The position numbers and the translations under genes are program-made. Of a stretch of 64,000 nt of DNA, positions 20,181 to 31,842 are shown piece after piece. Source of the stretch: Sthenelais limicola (lineage: Eukaryota > Annelida > Polychaeta > Phyllodocida > Sigalionidae); assembly GCA_942159475.1 (NCBI GenBank), contig OW804096.1, positions 136,595,791-136,659,790 on the forward strand, written 5' to 3'. The notes under the pieces were generated by a model. It did no database searches, had not been told where the DNA came from, and saw only the letters and a program-made list of their open reading frames with translations. Each line of letters opens with the position of its first letter. The stretch's first letter is position 1.

Positions 20181-21109
20181 TATACCTTACATCTTCCTGT
20201 CAATATCACCTGTATTATGATGCTTATTATAGTATGCTGTTGCTGCTCCTGCCTTGAAACTCGTGTTACTACTTACTATCATTTGTGATGTGTTTCAGGA
20301 AAATGAGTCATAAGTCGCAAAAAATAGATTTTGAGATACTATTATATTTGAAAAGATGAGATCAAGCCGATTCCAATGATAGTAAACAGTCTAATAATCT
20401 CATAAGTATTTCTAGATTTTAAGTTTGATATTTTCGTTTTTGAAAAAAAAAGTTTCCAATATTTCTGGTGGTGAATAAACAGTAAAGTAACTAAATGTAG
20501 TTCATATGAGGACCTTTAAAACTAAAGGATATACTACATAGATTGTCCTGAAATTTGAGACATCGATTGATATAGGTATAAGTGATTAACTCTCCAAAAA
20601 TCGGAACGTTCCAATTATGTGATCTTGTGAAAAAAACACTTTGAAAGATATCAATTTTGCGACTTATGACTCATTTTCCTGAAACACATCACATTTTATC
20701 CTGAAATGTACTTAATACTGGATATGACTGTACGTTTTTCCAGCACTTTATTCCGTCCAATGAGCTTTACACTCTACTTGTATATGAACCTGAACTCATA
20801 TTGTTATCCAACAACGACAAAAGTCTAAAATTAGAATTGCCTGCTACCACTTTTCATCCGTCTCTCATCTGTAATATCTCTCACTCTCACATACAAAGTT
20901 GAAATACCTGTTAATATTAAGTTATTTTAATCCCCAGATAGGGGTTACTCTTCTGTTTTCTTATTGTAACCAAAACAAGACAAATGTTCTAAGTAAATAA
21001 CGTCGGCACTCGATAGGAAGAACTGGCATGTCCGCGTGTCAGAAGCGAACGACCTTTGTAAATCAAGATCGATACAATAAAGAATTTTTGAATTGAATTG
21101 AATTGAATT
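20181..21109 (+). mobile_element. LINE 3' fragment with (TTGAA)n tail, split by a family A MITE
   Basis: A 19-bp near-identical direct repeat (gagcatttaaatctgacta at 20,162-20,180; one change at 21,110-21,128) flanks a segment ending in AATAAAGAATTT and a (TTGAA)n tail at 21,088-21,109, as in many CR1/L2-type LINEs. The MITE at 20,285-20,692 is nested inside. No coding remnant is visible, so the class is inferred from the tail and the target duplication. Confidence 0.6.
20285..20692 (+). mobile_element. MITE family A copy, TSD ATTT
   Basis: Both TIRs are consensus; ATTT at 20,281-20,284 and 20,693-20,696. Confidence 0.93.
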
Positions 21110-21199
21110 GAGCATTTAAACCTGACTACTGGATACCTGAACACGAAAACATGCCACAAAATAGTATCTTTATTTTCTGTGTTTTGCCAATGTTCGTTG

Positions 21200-21440
21200 T
21201 AGGTGGGTGGTGGGGGAAAAAGCTCGGTATATTTAGTAAATTTGGCTAAATAAAGATTAAATAAATCAATTATTTGACTGAGTAATCATAAATGCAAGAA
21301 ATACTAGGCTTATCTGAGTAGATATTTGATTTGCCTTGAATAAAAAACTCAATTTGGTTACTTTGAACTCTATTTTGAACCTCATTGTTGTATTAAAAAG
21401 TGGGTTATTTGAGAAGATCAGGAATGGGAATTGTATACCA
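21200..21440 (+). mobile_element. Family B remnant
   Basis: Internal blocks only (tatatttagtaaatttggct, gggttatttgagaagatcag). Both TIRs are degraded. Confidence 0.45.
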
Positions 21441-21501
21441 TCATCAAGGGCCATTTTGTATTATTATGATTAAATCGGCTTGTACTGAGAAACAGTGTAT
21501 C

Positions 21502-21850
21502 AATAGGGGACTTGCATGTGCCACTGCGCATGTCTGTTACAGTGCATCCTGGGATGGATACTGTTGAACTCTGTCATACAAATATTAGCAACATTTTTAT
21601 TGAAAATTGCAAGAATGTTTTCACCAATATCAAAGCTTTTATAAATGATCTATGAAAACCAAATGCATGATGGGAAATATGGGGGCTTGTGCTATGAAAA
21701 CATGTAAAACACATGGATATTGACATTAGACCATTGATAAATACACCATGCTGAACATGGCATGATTTCTATAGATTTTAGACTGTACCATTACTCCTAT
21801 AATCCCATGCGAATCAAGATTAAAAATGGCGGCTATGCAAGTCCCCTATT
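21502..21850 (-). mobile_element. MITE family C copy
   Basis: Intact inverted ends AATAGGGGACTTGCAT and ATGCAAGTCCCCTATT. Best-preserved copy together with that at 55.06 kb. Confidence 0.9.
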
Positions 21851-22192
21851 GCATAATGTTTGGCTGAATACATATTTTCTGTCTGACAAGGTCTAAAATA
21901 GGCCTCTTGCTCAGCTACTCCTCAAACTCACTCCCACCTCATCAATATTATTAAGATAGATATGAATTATTTTCTCATTTTCCATTATTTCTATACTCAT
22001 CTGTCCATCATTCATTTAATGGTATTTACTCCAGCTGAATGTATCATAATCCGCATGTAGTTAAATCATGTCTTCATAATTATATAAAATATTGAAAGAG
22101 ACGTATGCAGGTAACTTATAAAAACGCTTATTGTTAGCGGCAGTTACTTCTGCAGATATTTTCCTGTTTTTGTATATGAAAATAAAAATATT

Positions 22193-22250
22193 TAAAAAAA
22201 AAACTACAAAACCCCCCCCCCCAAAAAAACAAAAAAATAAAAAAAAATAC
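22193..22250. repeat. A-rich low-complexity with C12 run
   Basis: Runs of A broken by cccccccccccc at about 22,211-22,222, 76 bp from the exon 7 splice donor. Confidence 0.8.
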
Positions 22251-22325
22251 AAATCTTAAAACAAACTAATTTTGCTATATTCTACTGCTTGCATCTATGA
22301 TCTATAAAACGTCATGGTTACTCAC

Positions 22326-22467
22326 ATGGGGGTGACGTGCATGTATCCCTGGAGAGTGTTGAGCACCGCCAGCTTGGGGGCCGCGGTACGGGCCTCCAGC
22401 GAGTCCTCGTTAAAGGAATTGTCGTGCGGGTCCGGCAGGGCCTGCGTAGGGTCTGGACTGTCCATGC
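22326..22467 (-). CDS. Exon 7 (last seen) of the minus-strand gene
   Basis: 142 bp bounded by ttctccag|GC and CCAT|gtgagt on the minus strand. With the single base carried from exon 6 it encodes 47 codons beginning GMDSPDPTQALPDPHD and ending LAVLNTLQGYMHVTP plus two bases (phase 2), so the gene continues toward lower coordinates. GC-rich, unlike the AT-rich flanks. The product is acidic, then mildly amphipathic. No domain is recognised. Confidence 0.75.
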
Positions 22468-22574
22468 CTGGAGAACAATAGGAGAAGAAGTAAGCGGTCA
22501 GTGAGCACAAAGCTTCATCAAGATGTCAGACTTGTACTTAGGATAGAAGGGAGGGTAAGCTGGTATCTGATGAT

Positions 22575-23925
22575 AGGGGGAGGGGTGTCTGGAGGGGAGG
22601 GGTGTCTAGAGGGGTGGGGTGGTCTAGAGGGGAGGGGTGGTCTAGACGGGAGGGTGTCTGGAGGGGGTGGGGGTCTAGAGGGGAGAGGGTCTACAGGGGA
22701 GGGGTGTCTAGAAGGGAGGGTGTCTGGAGGGGGTGGGGTTTAGAGGGGTGGGGTGGTCTAGAGGGGTGGGGTGTCTAGAGGGGAGGGGTGTCTGGAGAGG
22801 AGGGGTGTCTGGAGGGGTGGGGTGGTCTAGAGAGGTGGGGTATCTGGAGGGGGGTGGGGGGTCTAGAGGGGTGGGGTGGTCTAGAGGGGAGGGGGTCTAG
22901 AGGGGTGGGGTGGTCTAGAGGGGAGGGGTGTCTGGAGGGGGTGGGGGTCTGGAGGGGAGAGGGTCTAGAGGGGAGGGGTGTCTAGAAGGGAGGGTGTCTG
23001 GAGGGGGTGGGGGTTCAGAGGGGGTGCGATGTCTCGAGGGGAGGGGTGTCTAGAGGGGTGGGGTGGGGTGGTCTAGAAGAGGTGGGGTGTCTAAAGGGGA
23101 GAGGTGTTTAGAGGGGGTGGGGTGTCTGGAGGGGGAGGGGGTCTGGAGGGGAGGGGTGTCTGGAGGGGAGGGGTGTCTAGAAGGGAGGGTGTCTGGAGGG
23201 TGAGGTGTCTGGAGGGGAGGGGTGTCTGGAGGGGAGGGGTGTCTAGAGGGGTGGGGTGGTCTAGAGGGGTGGGGTGTCTGGAGGGGAGGGGTGTCTGGAG
23301 GGGAGGGGTGTCTGGAGGGGAGGGGTGTCTGGAGGGGAGGGGTGTCTGGAGGGGAGGGGTGTCTGGAGGGGAGGGGTGTCTGGAGGGGAGGGTGTCTGGA
23401 GGGGAGGGGTGTCTGGAGGGATGGGGTGTCTAGAGGGGAGGGTGTCTGGAGCGGAGGGGTGTCTGGAGGGGAGGGGTGTCTAGAGGGGAGGGGTGTCTGG
23501 AGGGGTGGGGTGTCTAGAGGGGAGGGTGTCTGGAGCGGAGGGGTGTCTCGAGGGTGTGGGGTGTCTAGAGGGGAGGGTGTCTGGAGGGGAGGGGTGTCTA
23601 GAGGGGAGGGGTGTCTGGAGGGGTGGGGTGTCTGGAGGGGGTGGGGGTCTAGAGGGGAGGGGTGTCTGGAGGGTGGGGTGGTCTAGAGGGGAGGGGTTAG
23701 TCTAGAGGGGTGGGGTCAGTCTAGTGGGGTGGTGTGTCTGGAGGGTGTGGGGTGTCTAGAGGGGTGGGGTGTCTGGAGGGGTTGGGGTGTCTAGAGGGGT
23801 GGGGTGTCTGGAGGGGTTGGGGTGGTCTAGAGGGGGGTGGTTTCTGGAGGGGAGGGGTGTCTAGAGAGGAGGAGGGGTCTAGAGGGGAGGTGTGTCTGGA
23901 GGGGTGGGGTGGTCTAGGTATAGAG
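22575..23925. repeat. G-rich minisatellite (about 17-bp unit), about 75 copies
   Basis: Unit approximately gtctggaggggaggggt with tctaga and gtgggg variants. Every unit has runs of four or more G on the plus strand, so dense G-quadruplexes are possible. It begins about 108 nt upstream (gene sense) of the exon 7 acceptor, where the gene-sense RNA is C/U-rich. Long open frames here are by-products of the repeat. Confidence 0.95.
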
Positions 23926-24214
23926 TGAGGGGACAGGTCAGATAGAGCGGGTGGCGAGGGTGAGTATAAAGTGAGGGGACAGGTCAGGTAGCTCACAGCA
24001 GCAGTATAAGGACTGTCCATGCTGCAGAACAAAGGCTCAAGAGCAGCTCATACAGAAAGCCTTCATTAGGAGCTACTCCATGTCTGGGGGTAAATGAGGT
24101 CAGATTAACCTGGGGTCGCATCAAGGGAGCACCTCATGGGGGTCAGTGTGGGGGGATGGAGTAAGGGTAGGGGGTAGAATGAGTGGTTTGGGAAGGTGAA
24201 TGAGGTGAGTAAGG

Positions 24215-24745
24215 GGAAGGATGTATAAAAGAGAAAGAGGGCAAGAGAAAAGGAGGGCGAAAGAGGAAGGAGTGAGGAAAGAGAGCAGGGAGAAGGAGGA
24301 GGGAGAGAGAAGAGATAGAGAAGGAGGAGGGAGACAGAAGAGAGAGAGAGGAGAACGAGGATGGAGAAAGACGAGAGAGAGAGAAGGAGGAGGGAGAGAG
24401 AAGAGAGAGAGAAGAAGGAGGAGGAAGAGAGAAGAGAGAGAGAGGAGAAGGAGGGAGAGAGAAGAGATAGAGAAGGAGGAGGGTGAGCGAAGTGAGAGAG
24501 GAGAAGGAGGAGGGAGAGAGAAGAGAGGGCGAAGGGAGAGTGAAGAGAGAGAAGAGAGAGAGAAGGAAGAGTGAAGAGAGAGAGAAGGGAGAGAGAAGGA
24601 AGAGTGAAGAGAGAGAAGGGAGAGAGAAGGAAGAGTGAAGAGAGAGAGAAGGGAGAGTGAAGAGAGAGAAGGGAGAGAAAGAGAGAGAGAAGGGAGAGAG
24701 AAAGAGAGAGAGAGTAGAGAGAGAGAAGAGGGAGGGAAGTAGGAA
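24215..24745. repeat. 530-bp polypurine (GA-rich) tract
   Basis: Almost pure A/G on the plus strand (gagagagagaagaaggagga-type units), with mirror symmetry suited to triplex DNA. It lies in intron 6, 290 bp beyond the G-rich array. Confidence 0.95.
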
Positions 24746-25138
24746 GAGTGTGATTTATATGGAAAGGTGCAGGAGGTGTGTGGGGAAGGATATCTTCGAT
24801 GTCATAATAAATATTTCCTCTGACGGGCATAATTCAACCAATACCACTTTATTGCACAAAATACAATAAGATACCTCCAATAAAAATAACAATAACCATT
24901 AGGCAATGTAATAAAATATTACCAGGTTGAAATTTGATGCTTGTAATTGGTAAACAGATACCATAATATGACACATGTACATACATGCATTTGGTCAGTT
25001 AAAGAAGCACCCTCAGTTAAAATCAGTCTATAACTAAATTTATATTTTACCTTTTGTTCCATTCTTTTCCATCTAAATATCATAAATGTGTCCAAAACTT
25101 TTCAATATTTTGTCTGTTTGTTTATGCTGCAGGGTTTC

Positions 25139-25543
25139 ATAAGGACATCTAAGAAGGGTTCTATATGTTATGTTTGATAGGCTATATTTATATTTGAAAA
25201 CAAGTTTGCAATATTTCTGGGTGAGCATTTACCAGTAAAGTAGCTAAACATATTCCATGTACTGACCTTCAGAACGCGCTGATGAATCATAGTTAATACA
25301 TTGTCTTGAAATTTGGTACATGAATTCATATGACATTTTTTTGTTGTAAACGTACTTTATTCAGGTTAATATTGATGGCATATGCCAAACCATTAATGTG
25401 GCTCGGGATATTAAGGAGAGATTAAAAGGATAAATTATTTTATAACATGAAGCGTTAAACCCTTTTACAAATGGATCTTGTGAATAAATCACTTTAAAAA
25501 ATATCAATTTTGCGACTTGTGACTAATATTCTTAAAGCACATT
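25139..25543 (+). mobile_element. MITE family A copy, 5' truncated and interrupted
   Basis: Starts in the interior (aaggacatctaagaagg) and ends with a decayed terminus (cttaaagcac). About 110 bp (25,336-25,448) that includes a minus-strand LINE-like tail (ctttattcagg next to ttttttt) interrupts it. It hosts the nested copies at 25,545-26,361 at its right end. Confidence 0.65.
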
Positions 25544-25544
25544 T

Positions 25545-26361
25545 GTGATGTGTTTCAGGAAAATGAGTCATAAGTCGCAAAATTGATATTTTCCAAAGTG
25601 ATATATTACCAAGATCTCTTTGTAGGGATGTCCTCATGTTTGGTGTGACCAACGCTGGATGAAGTATGAATACATGTACCAAATTGCAACACAGTGTATC
25701 AAATATTGTCATGCATTTATAGAGTCATCCCATAGGGTATATTTAGCTACTTTAATAGTAATTGTCCACCCAAAAATATTGATTTTTTTTTCAGAAATAA
25801 AAATATCAAACTTTAAATATACAAATGTGATGTGTTTCAGAAAAATGAGTCATAAGTCGCAAAATTGATATTTTCCAAAGTGTTTTTTTCACAAGATCAC
25901 ATTATTGGAATGTTCTAATTTTTGGAGAGTTTATCACTTATAGTTGTATCCATCGATGTATCAAATCTTGGGACAATGTATGTAATATATCCTTTCGTTT
26001 TAAAGGTCCTCATATGGACTACATTTAGCTACTTTACTGCTTATTAACCCCCAGAAATATTGGAAAAATTTGTTGTCAAAAACGAAAATATCTAACTTAA
26101 AATCTAGAAATACTTATTAGATTATTAGATTGTTTACTATCATTGGAATCGGTTTGATCTCATCTATTCAAATCAAATGGTATCTCAAAATCTATTTTTT
26201 GCGACTTATGACTCATTTTCCTGAAACACATCACAAATACTTATTAGATGCCCTTAATGTTTATATTCATTGGAATCCCCTTTGTGTCATCTTTTCAAAT
26301 ATGATAATATCACAAAATCCCATTTTTGCGACTTATGACTCATCTTCCTGAAACACATCAC
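25545..26361 (+). mobile_element. MITE family A copy, TSD ATTT, split by another family A copy
   Basis: The outer halves 25,545-25,826 and 26,235-26,361 make one element with ATTT on both sides (25,541-25,544; 26,362-26,365). Confidence 0.9.
25827..26234 (-). mobile_element. MITE family A copy nested in family A, TSD AAAT
   Basis: Complete copy with consensus TIRs. AAAT at 25,823-25,826 and 26,235-26,238 duplicates the host element's own sequence. Confidence 0.92.
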
Positions 26362-26365
26362 ATTT

Positions 26366-26915
26366 TGTCACAATAGCTGAGAATATAGCTTTAACAGAGC
26401 TTCATAAAACATAGCCCCTACTCAAATGTCAGCGGTCTAGGATAAAACAAAAGGGTCGGAAAATAGGAGAGGAGAGTCAGCCCATTAGGGAAGGTGTCCA
26501 TTGTTGGTTCACAAAGGTACTGGGTTCTAAACCTAGCTTTGTTGAGGGTAGGGAAGCGGGAATTCCTTTGACTTCAGCCTGGATTTCTATACCACATCAA
26601 AAGGGAGAGAGTGGACCAGGTTTCTGTGTTCCGTGGTGCACAAGGGACCGCCCGTTACAGTTGCATTCTCAGATAATACGACCAAAAGGATCTAACCCAA
26701 TTCACTCCCTGTCTGACCTAAAGGACTGATGTTATTGATATTTTGTGGATGTTTAATGTTTACTCAGTAATTTGAAGTTGATTCAGTCAAAAGAAAACGA
26801 CAAATGAAATCACAGCAGCAAAGAATTTAAATGTGGAATTTTATGAAAAAAAATCCTCCAAAATGTTGGTCTGAGAATGGAGCTTTAATATTAACTACTG
26901 CCATGAAAGTCTAAA
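26366..26915. other. Intron 6 sequence without recognised gene
   Basis: Begins with a short family F fragment (acaatagctgagaatatagc at 26,371). The rest is unique-looking and has stops in all frames; nothing else recognised. Confidence 0.4.
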
Positions 26916-27004
26916 GGCCCTAGTCCACTAAGCCAATTCTCATGCGATTTTGCACTAAATCATGTGAAAATCGCATGAGAATCTGCTTAGTTGACAAGGC
27001 CCTT
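26916..27004. mobile_element. MITE family D copy (89-bp hairpin)
   Basis: Arms ggccctagtccactaagcca and tctgcttagttgacaaggcc, with inner arms tctcatgcgattttgc / atcgcatgaga. The whole element folds on itself. Confidence 0.85.
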
Positions 27005-27039
27005 TAGGCAGAGATTAAAAGGATTAATAACCTCCATTT

Positions 27040-28925
27040 CAGGGTTAGTGGTGCACTGCTTCGTCTCAGGATTATACACCAAACAATGCACCATCAGCCC
27101 CTCAATGTCAGTCATTAACCTCAGTATTATACACCAAACAGTGCATCAGCAGCCCCTCAATGTCAGTCATTAACCTCAGGATTATACACCAAACAGTGCA
27201 CCAGCAGCCCCTCAATGTCAGTCATTAACCTCAGGATTATACACCAAACACTGCACCAGCAGCCCCTCAATGTCAGTCATTAACCTCAGTATTGTACACC
27301 AAACAGTGCACCAGCGGCCCCTCAATGTTAGCCATTAACCTCAGGAGTATACACCAAACACTGCACCAGCAGCCCTTCAATGTCAGTCATTAACCTCAGG
27401 ATTATGCACCAAACAGTGCACCAGCAGCCCCTCAATGTCAGTCATTAACCTCAGGATTATACACCAAACAGTGCACCAGCAGCCCTTCAATGTCAGTCAT
27501 TAACCTCAGGATTGTACACCAAACACTGCACCAGCAGCCCCTCAATGTCAGTCATTAACCTCAGTATTATACACCAAACACTGCACCAGCAGCCCCTCAA
27601 TGTCAGTCATTAACCTCAGGATTGTACACCAAACACTGCACCAGCAGCCCCTCAATGTCAGTCATTAACCTCAGGATTATACACCAAACAGTGCACCAGC
27701 AGCCCTTCAATGTCAGTCATTAACCTCAGGATTATACACCAAACGGTGCACCAGCAGCCCCTCAATGTCAGTCATTAACCTCAGTATTATACACCAAACA
27801 CTGCACCAGCAGCCCCTCAATGTCAGTCATTAACCTCAGGATTGTACACCAAACACTGCACCAGCAGCCCCTCAATGTCACTCATTAACCTCAGGATTAT
27901 ACACCAAACAGTGCACCAGCAGCCCCTCAATGTCAGTCATTAACCTCAGGATTATGCACCAAACACTGCACCAGCAGCCCCTCAATGTCAGTCATTAACC
28001 TCAGGATTATACACCAAACAGTACACCAGCAGCCCCTCAATGTCAGCCATTAACCTCAGTATTATACACCAAACAGTACACCAGCTGCCCCTCAATGTCA
28101 GTCATTAACCTCAGGATTATACACCAAACAATGCACCAGCAGCCCCTTAATGTCAGTCATTAACCTCAGGATTGTACACCAAAGAGTGCATCAGCAGTCC
28201 CTCAATGTCAGTCATTAACCTCAGGATTGTACACCAAACAGTACACCAGCAGCCCCTCAATGTCAGTCATTAACCTCAGGATTGTACACCAAACAGTGCA
28301 CCAGCAGCCCCTCAATGTCAGTCATTAACCTCAGTATTATACACCAAACAGTACACCAGCAGCCCCTCAATGTCAGTCATTAACCTCAGGATTGTACACC
28401 AAACAGTGCACCAATAGCCCCTCAATGTCAGTCATTAACCTCAGGATTATACACCAAACACTGCACCAGCAGCCCCTCAATGCTAGTCATTAACCTCAGT
28501 ATTATACACCAAACAGTGCACCAGCAGCCCCTCAATGTCAGTCATTAACCTCAGGATTGTACACCAAACAGTGCACCAGCAGCCCCTTAATGTCAGTCAT
28601 TAACCTCAGGAATATACACCAAACAGTACACCAGCAGCCCCTCAATGTCAGTCATTAACCTCAGGAATATACACCAAACAGTGCACCAGCAGCCCCTCAA
28701 TGTCAGTCATTAACCTCAGGATTATACATCAAACAGTGCACCAGCAGCCCCTCAATGTCAGTCATTAACCCCAGGATTATGCACCAAACAGTGCACCAGC
28801 AGCCCCTCAATGTCAGTCATTAACCTCAGGATTATACACCAAACAGTGCACCAGCAGCCCCTCAATGTCAGTCATTAACCTCAGGATTATACACCAAACA
28901 CTGCACCAGCAGCCCCACAATGTTG
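27040..28925. repeat. 55-bp minisatellite, about 34 copies
   Basis: The unit begins attatacaccaaacagtgca and continues ccagcagcccctcaatgtca then gtcattaacctcagg. Variants (attgt, gaatat, cactgca, gtaca) are scattered without a clear higher-order pattern. Located in intron 6. Confidence 0.95.
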
Positions 28926-29300
28926 GTTGTTAAACTGGTGGGGCCGCTGTTGACAAAATTGTGTTGATGTATTGATGATGCATTGGTGATGGAATTGGTG
29001 ATGATGATGAGTGTTATCAGTAGCTGATAGCTAGTATCGACAACCAGAATAAGATCGATAGAACTAATTTTCTTGTTTTTACATGTGTAATTGCATCGGC
29101 TTGCAATTGCTCCAATCTTTCTCTCCATTGGCAATGCACCAATGCAAAATCACACCGGCACAAAATATCAAACATGTTTAATGTACAATGCCAGGCTAAC
29201 CCGTGTAATTGTCCCATTGCCCACTCATCGCCAGTCATCACTTACTGTGCCAAAGCGTCAATGACAAGTGGCTGAGGGTGTAGTCAATAAGAAATTCATA
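28926..29300. other. Intron 6 sequence without recognised gene
   Basis: Follows the 55-bp array; includes gatgatgat microsatellite traces near 28,975-29,010. No supported gene. Confidence 0.4.
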
Positions 29301-29304
29301 TTTT

Positions 29305-29400
29305 TCTTTTTTTTTAAAGACTTTATTTCGCCAGCTTCTCCAATGAGTTAACATGAGACCAAGTTTCTTATGCATGAAAACAAGGTTTTCGACTTGCTGC
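29305..29400 (-). mobile_element. 3' tail of a minus-strand retroelement
   Basis: Read on the minus strand, gcgaaataaagtctttaaaa runs into poly(A). The adjoining ctccaatgag block recurs at 45,090 beside a similar tail, suggesting one family. Confidence 0.5.
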
Positions 29401-29894
29401 TGAGGTGCGAGCTACAACTATGATGTGTAAATTTCTAAGGCTAACTTTAAATGATAAAAAACGGCTTATGCTAAGTGATCTAACAAGCTAACAAGTAAGG
29501 TATCAAGACATAGATAAGCAAAGATGACAAAGGTGAGATAAAAGAATCAATGGCATACAAGGCGATTTTAACAGAGAGAGGCGATTGTTTTTTTGCGCTT
29601 GCTAGTGCTTGCAGAGTCACAGGATTAATGGGCGATGTTTGGACGGATTTGGGGGATTTTGGGTTTTTTTAGGAGGGTGAGGGGGAGTATAAGGGGTATG
29701 TGTGTTCTGGCTAAGTGTTGAAGGAGGTGTTTCATGAGGGCTGATTTTAAGGACTTTTTATCTTATTGACTAGCTCATCGTCAATGCATTGCCAACGAGT
29801 TTGTTGACAGCGGCCAAACCGCTTAATCCTATAATAATTGCCATCACATTGTGTGGTCCACGAACTGTAACGAACTGTAACTGTAACTGTAACG

Positions 29895-30202
29895 AACTAA
29901 AAAAAATAAATATTCTGCCAAACAGTGCACGAAGAGAGATCCATATCTTAGAATGCGCCCACTATTTAGCAAGAAATGAAGCGAATCTTGACCTAAGGAA
30001 ATTGCCAACTAGGAGCCACTCAAATAATAGGAGAAATCTGAAAGTTGTCTATCCCAGGTCTTCCTTCTACCAAAATTCCTTCCTTTATAGAGCCCGCAAA
30101 TCATGGAACAACCTAGACAAAGCTCTACAAAATTTCGAGCTCAAAAAAGAATTCCGAAAAAATATCAAACCAAAGATTCTGACCATAATGAAACCTGACT
30201 AG
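29895..30202 (+). pseudogene. LINE ORF2 C-terminal fragment
   Basis: The frame reads REIHILECAHYLARNEANL ... LKVVYPRSSFYQNSFLYRA, then RKSWNNLDKALQNFELKKEF. This is the typical end of CR1/L2/RTE-like reverse transcriptase ORFs (R-x-SFxYRAxxxWN-x-L ... FK). The ORF is intact to its stop but lacks the RT and endonuclease domains. An ATG at 29,789 is upstream non-LINE sequence, with (CTGTAA)n between. Confidence 0.75.
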
Positions 30203-30882
30203 TACGTTTAAGTGTGGACCTCTCCTCACTTTGTTCATTTTATTCATTTTATTCACTGTATTCACTCGAATGTATTGTGCGAACAGATGTACATGAATAT
30301 ATATATCTACATATATCTTATATGTGTGTATTAGAGAAATTTGTTCTCCTTGTACCTTAATCCATGTATATAATCTTGTAATTTGATACTATTTTATACT
30401 CAGTCAGATATAAGAAATGAGCTGTACTGCCCATTCTAACCCTTGTATGTTCATAAAACCTCTACACAATTAACCTGTAATAATGTACCTTATTACAACG
30501 TGCCTTACATTTACTCTCCACATCATTCTGATTTGTGGTCTGAGTCTGTAGAAATCGATCTGTATTGTTCGATTAGATACCCTATGTTGTAAACAAATTT
30601 GTCTATGTTGGAAAACTGTCGTGCTGTACTGCTCGATTCTCTTAGACTAACTACCATTACTGGTCTTCTCATCTGTATCCTCCTAAGTCAATTAGTTATT
30701 TAGTTATATTAGTTCTCTACCTATTCAAAATTCGGGTAACAGCCGGGAGAAATGATGCCTTGTAGCATCATATAGGTATGTCGACCTATTGTCTTATTTA
30801 AATACTTCATTCAACTGTACCCCTCTGTACCTTTGTTTCAAGACAATAAACAACTTCTTATCTTATCTTATCTTATCTTAAC
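29895..30882 (+). mobile_element. 5'-truncated LINE, (TTATC)n tail
   Basis: Carries the last part of an ORF2-like protein (to the stop at 30,200-30,202) followed by a roughly 680-bp 3' UTR, AATAAA at about 30,846 and a (CTTAT)n tail at 30,857-30,880. Antisense to the host gene. The tail ends 16 nt from the exon 6 splice donor. Confidence 0.8.
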
Positions 30883-30896
30883 CAGGATGTACTCAC

Positions 30897-30980
30897 CGAT
30901 AGGTCCGTGCGGTTCCTCGATGTCTGATATGACAGGGGCACGTTTGTTGCTCATCATGTCTTCCACTGAGTTCTCTCCCT
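30897..30980 (-). CDS. Exon 6 of the minus-strand gene
   Basis: 84 bp bounded by atattttcag|AG and ATCG|gtgagt on the minus strand; 28 codons in phase 1-1 (EGENSVEDMMSNKRAP, VISDIEEPHGPI). The product is acidic. The first codon is completed by the G left over from exon 5. No domain is recognised. Confidence 0.75.
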
Positions 30981-31009
30981 CTGAAAATATCAATTGACAT
31001 TAACATTAG

Positions 31010-31110
31010 TTTTTTTAATCTTTTTATTCAGGATGTTTATACAGCAAGGTCAAAGATAAGAGTGATCAAGTAAGAAAAAGCAAGAGATCATACAGTGATA
31101 TCATATAATG
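31010..31110 (-). mobile_element. 3' tail of a minus-strand retroelement
   Basis: The minus strand reads catcctgaataaaaagatta then A-run, 30 bp upstream of exon 6 in gene sense. Only the tail and about 75 bp are recognisable. Confidence 0.4.
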
Positions 31111-31780
31111 ACATGGGTTCACGGGGTTTATTCAACTGGGAATAACCATGGTTTTCCGCCCACTGCTGTGACATTGACATTAATTGACATTGACATTAAT
31201 ACTGTACTTTACATATTGACAGTAGCGCCATACCAAGAGCGGGGGAAAACGGCTGAACTATGACGTAAGCGGGCAGGTCACAGAGGCCTTATGTATTAAC
31301 CATAGGCTTCTAACTTTCTCCTTTTTCTCTCAGAATTTGAGTTATTGTATGATACTGTAAGCTATCCAATATTATCAAATGACATGTTAAGATTGGTCAT
31401 GCTTAACAAGAGGACATTTTATTTGCTAGATTTTAGTATATAGCAACTTTCGTAACAGTGTATCAACAAAAACAAGCAAGCATAGGTGTACGGGCTGCAG
31501 GGGGTCAGCGGCCGTGTGCCGGCACACACACACCCCTGCACGTCCAGCGGTAGCCCGGGTGCGGTTCGGCCCGCATAGCTAGGTGAGTCAACTGGACTGC
31601 GCATGTGCAGAATGACAGAAGTTCATCCCGCAGTTACTGGTACGCACTGGAGACGGAATTCGTAAAGGGGGCTATTCATTGACATTAGTTGACATTAATT
31701 GATCATTAAGAAAATAAATTATCTTATATCAGGGAAGTAGAAGGTGTGTTGTGATGTCATCAAATCATAATCTTTGACTA

Positions 31781-31835
31781 AAGGCCCTTGTCCACTAAGC
31801 CGATTCTTACGCGATTTTCAAGGGATTTAGTGCAA
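31781..31835. mobile_element. Family D half-element
   Basis: Left arm ggcccttgtccactaagccg and the cgcgattttc inner block only. It is cut by a retroelement tail at 31,843. Confidence 0.65.
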
Positions 31836-31842
31836 AAGCTTG

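Noticed and set aside
22501..24830. Gly/Arg-rich, Leu/Ser-rich and Arg/Glu-rich ORFs
   Set aside because: They arise from the G-rich minisatellite and the GA tract in several frames at once; no coding signal apart from the repeat.
31419..31604. GC-rich segment with a minus-strand ORF, considered as an exon
   Set aside because: No matching acceptor/donor pair in phase 1, and the frame contains a CA-repeat-like tract; not supported.
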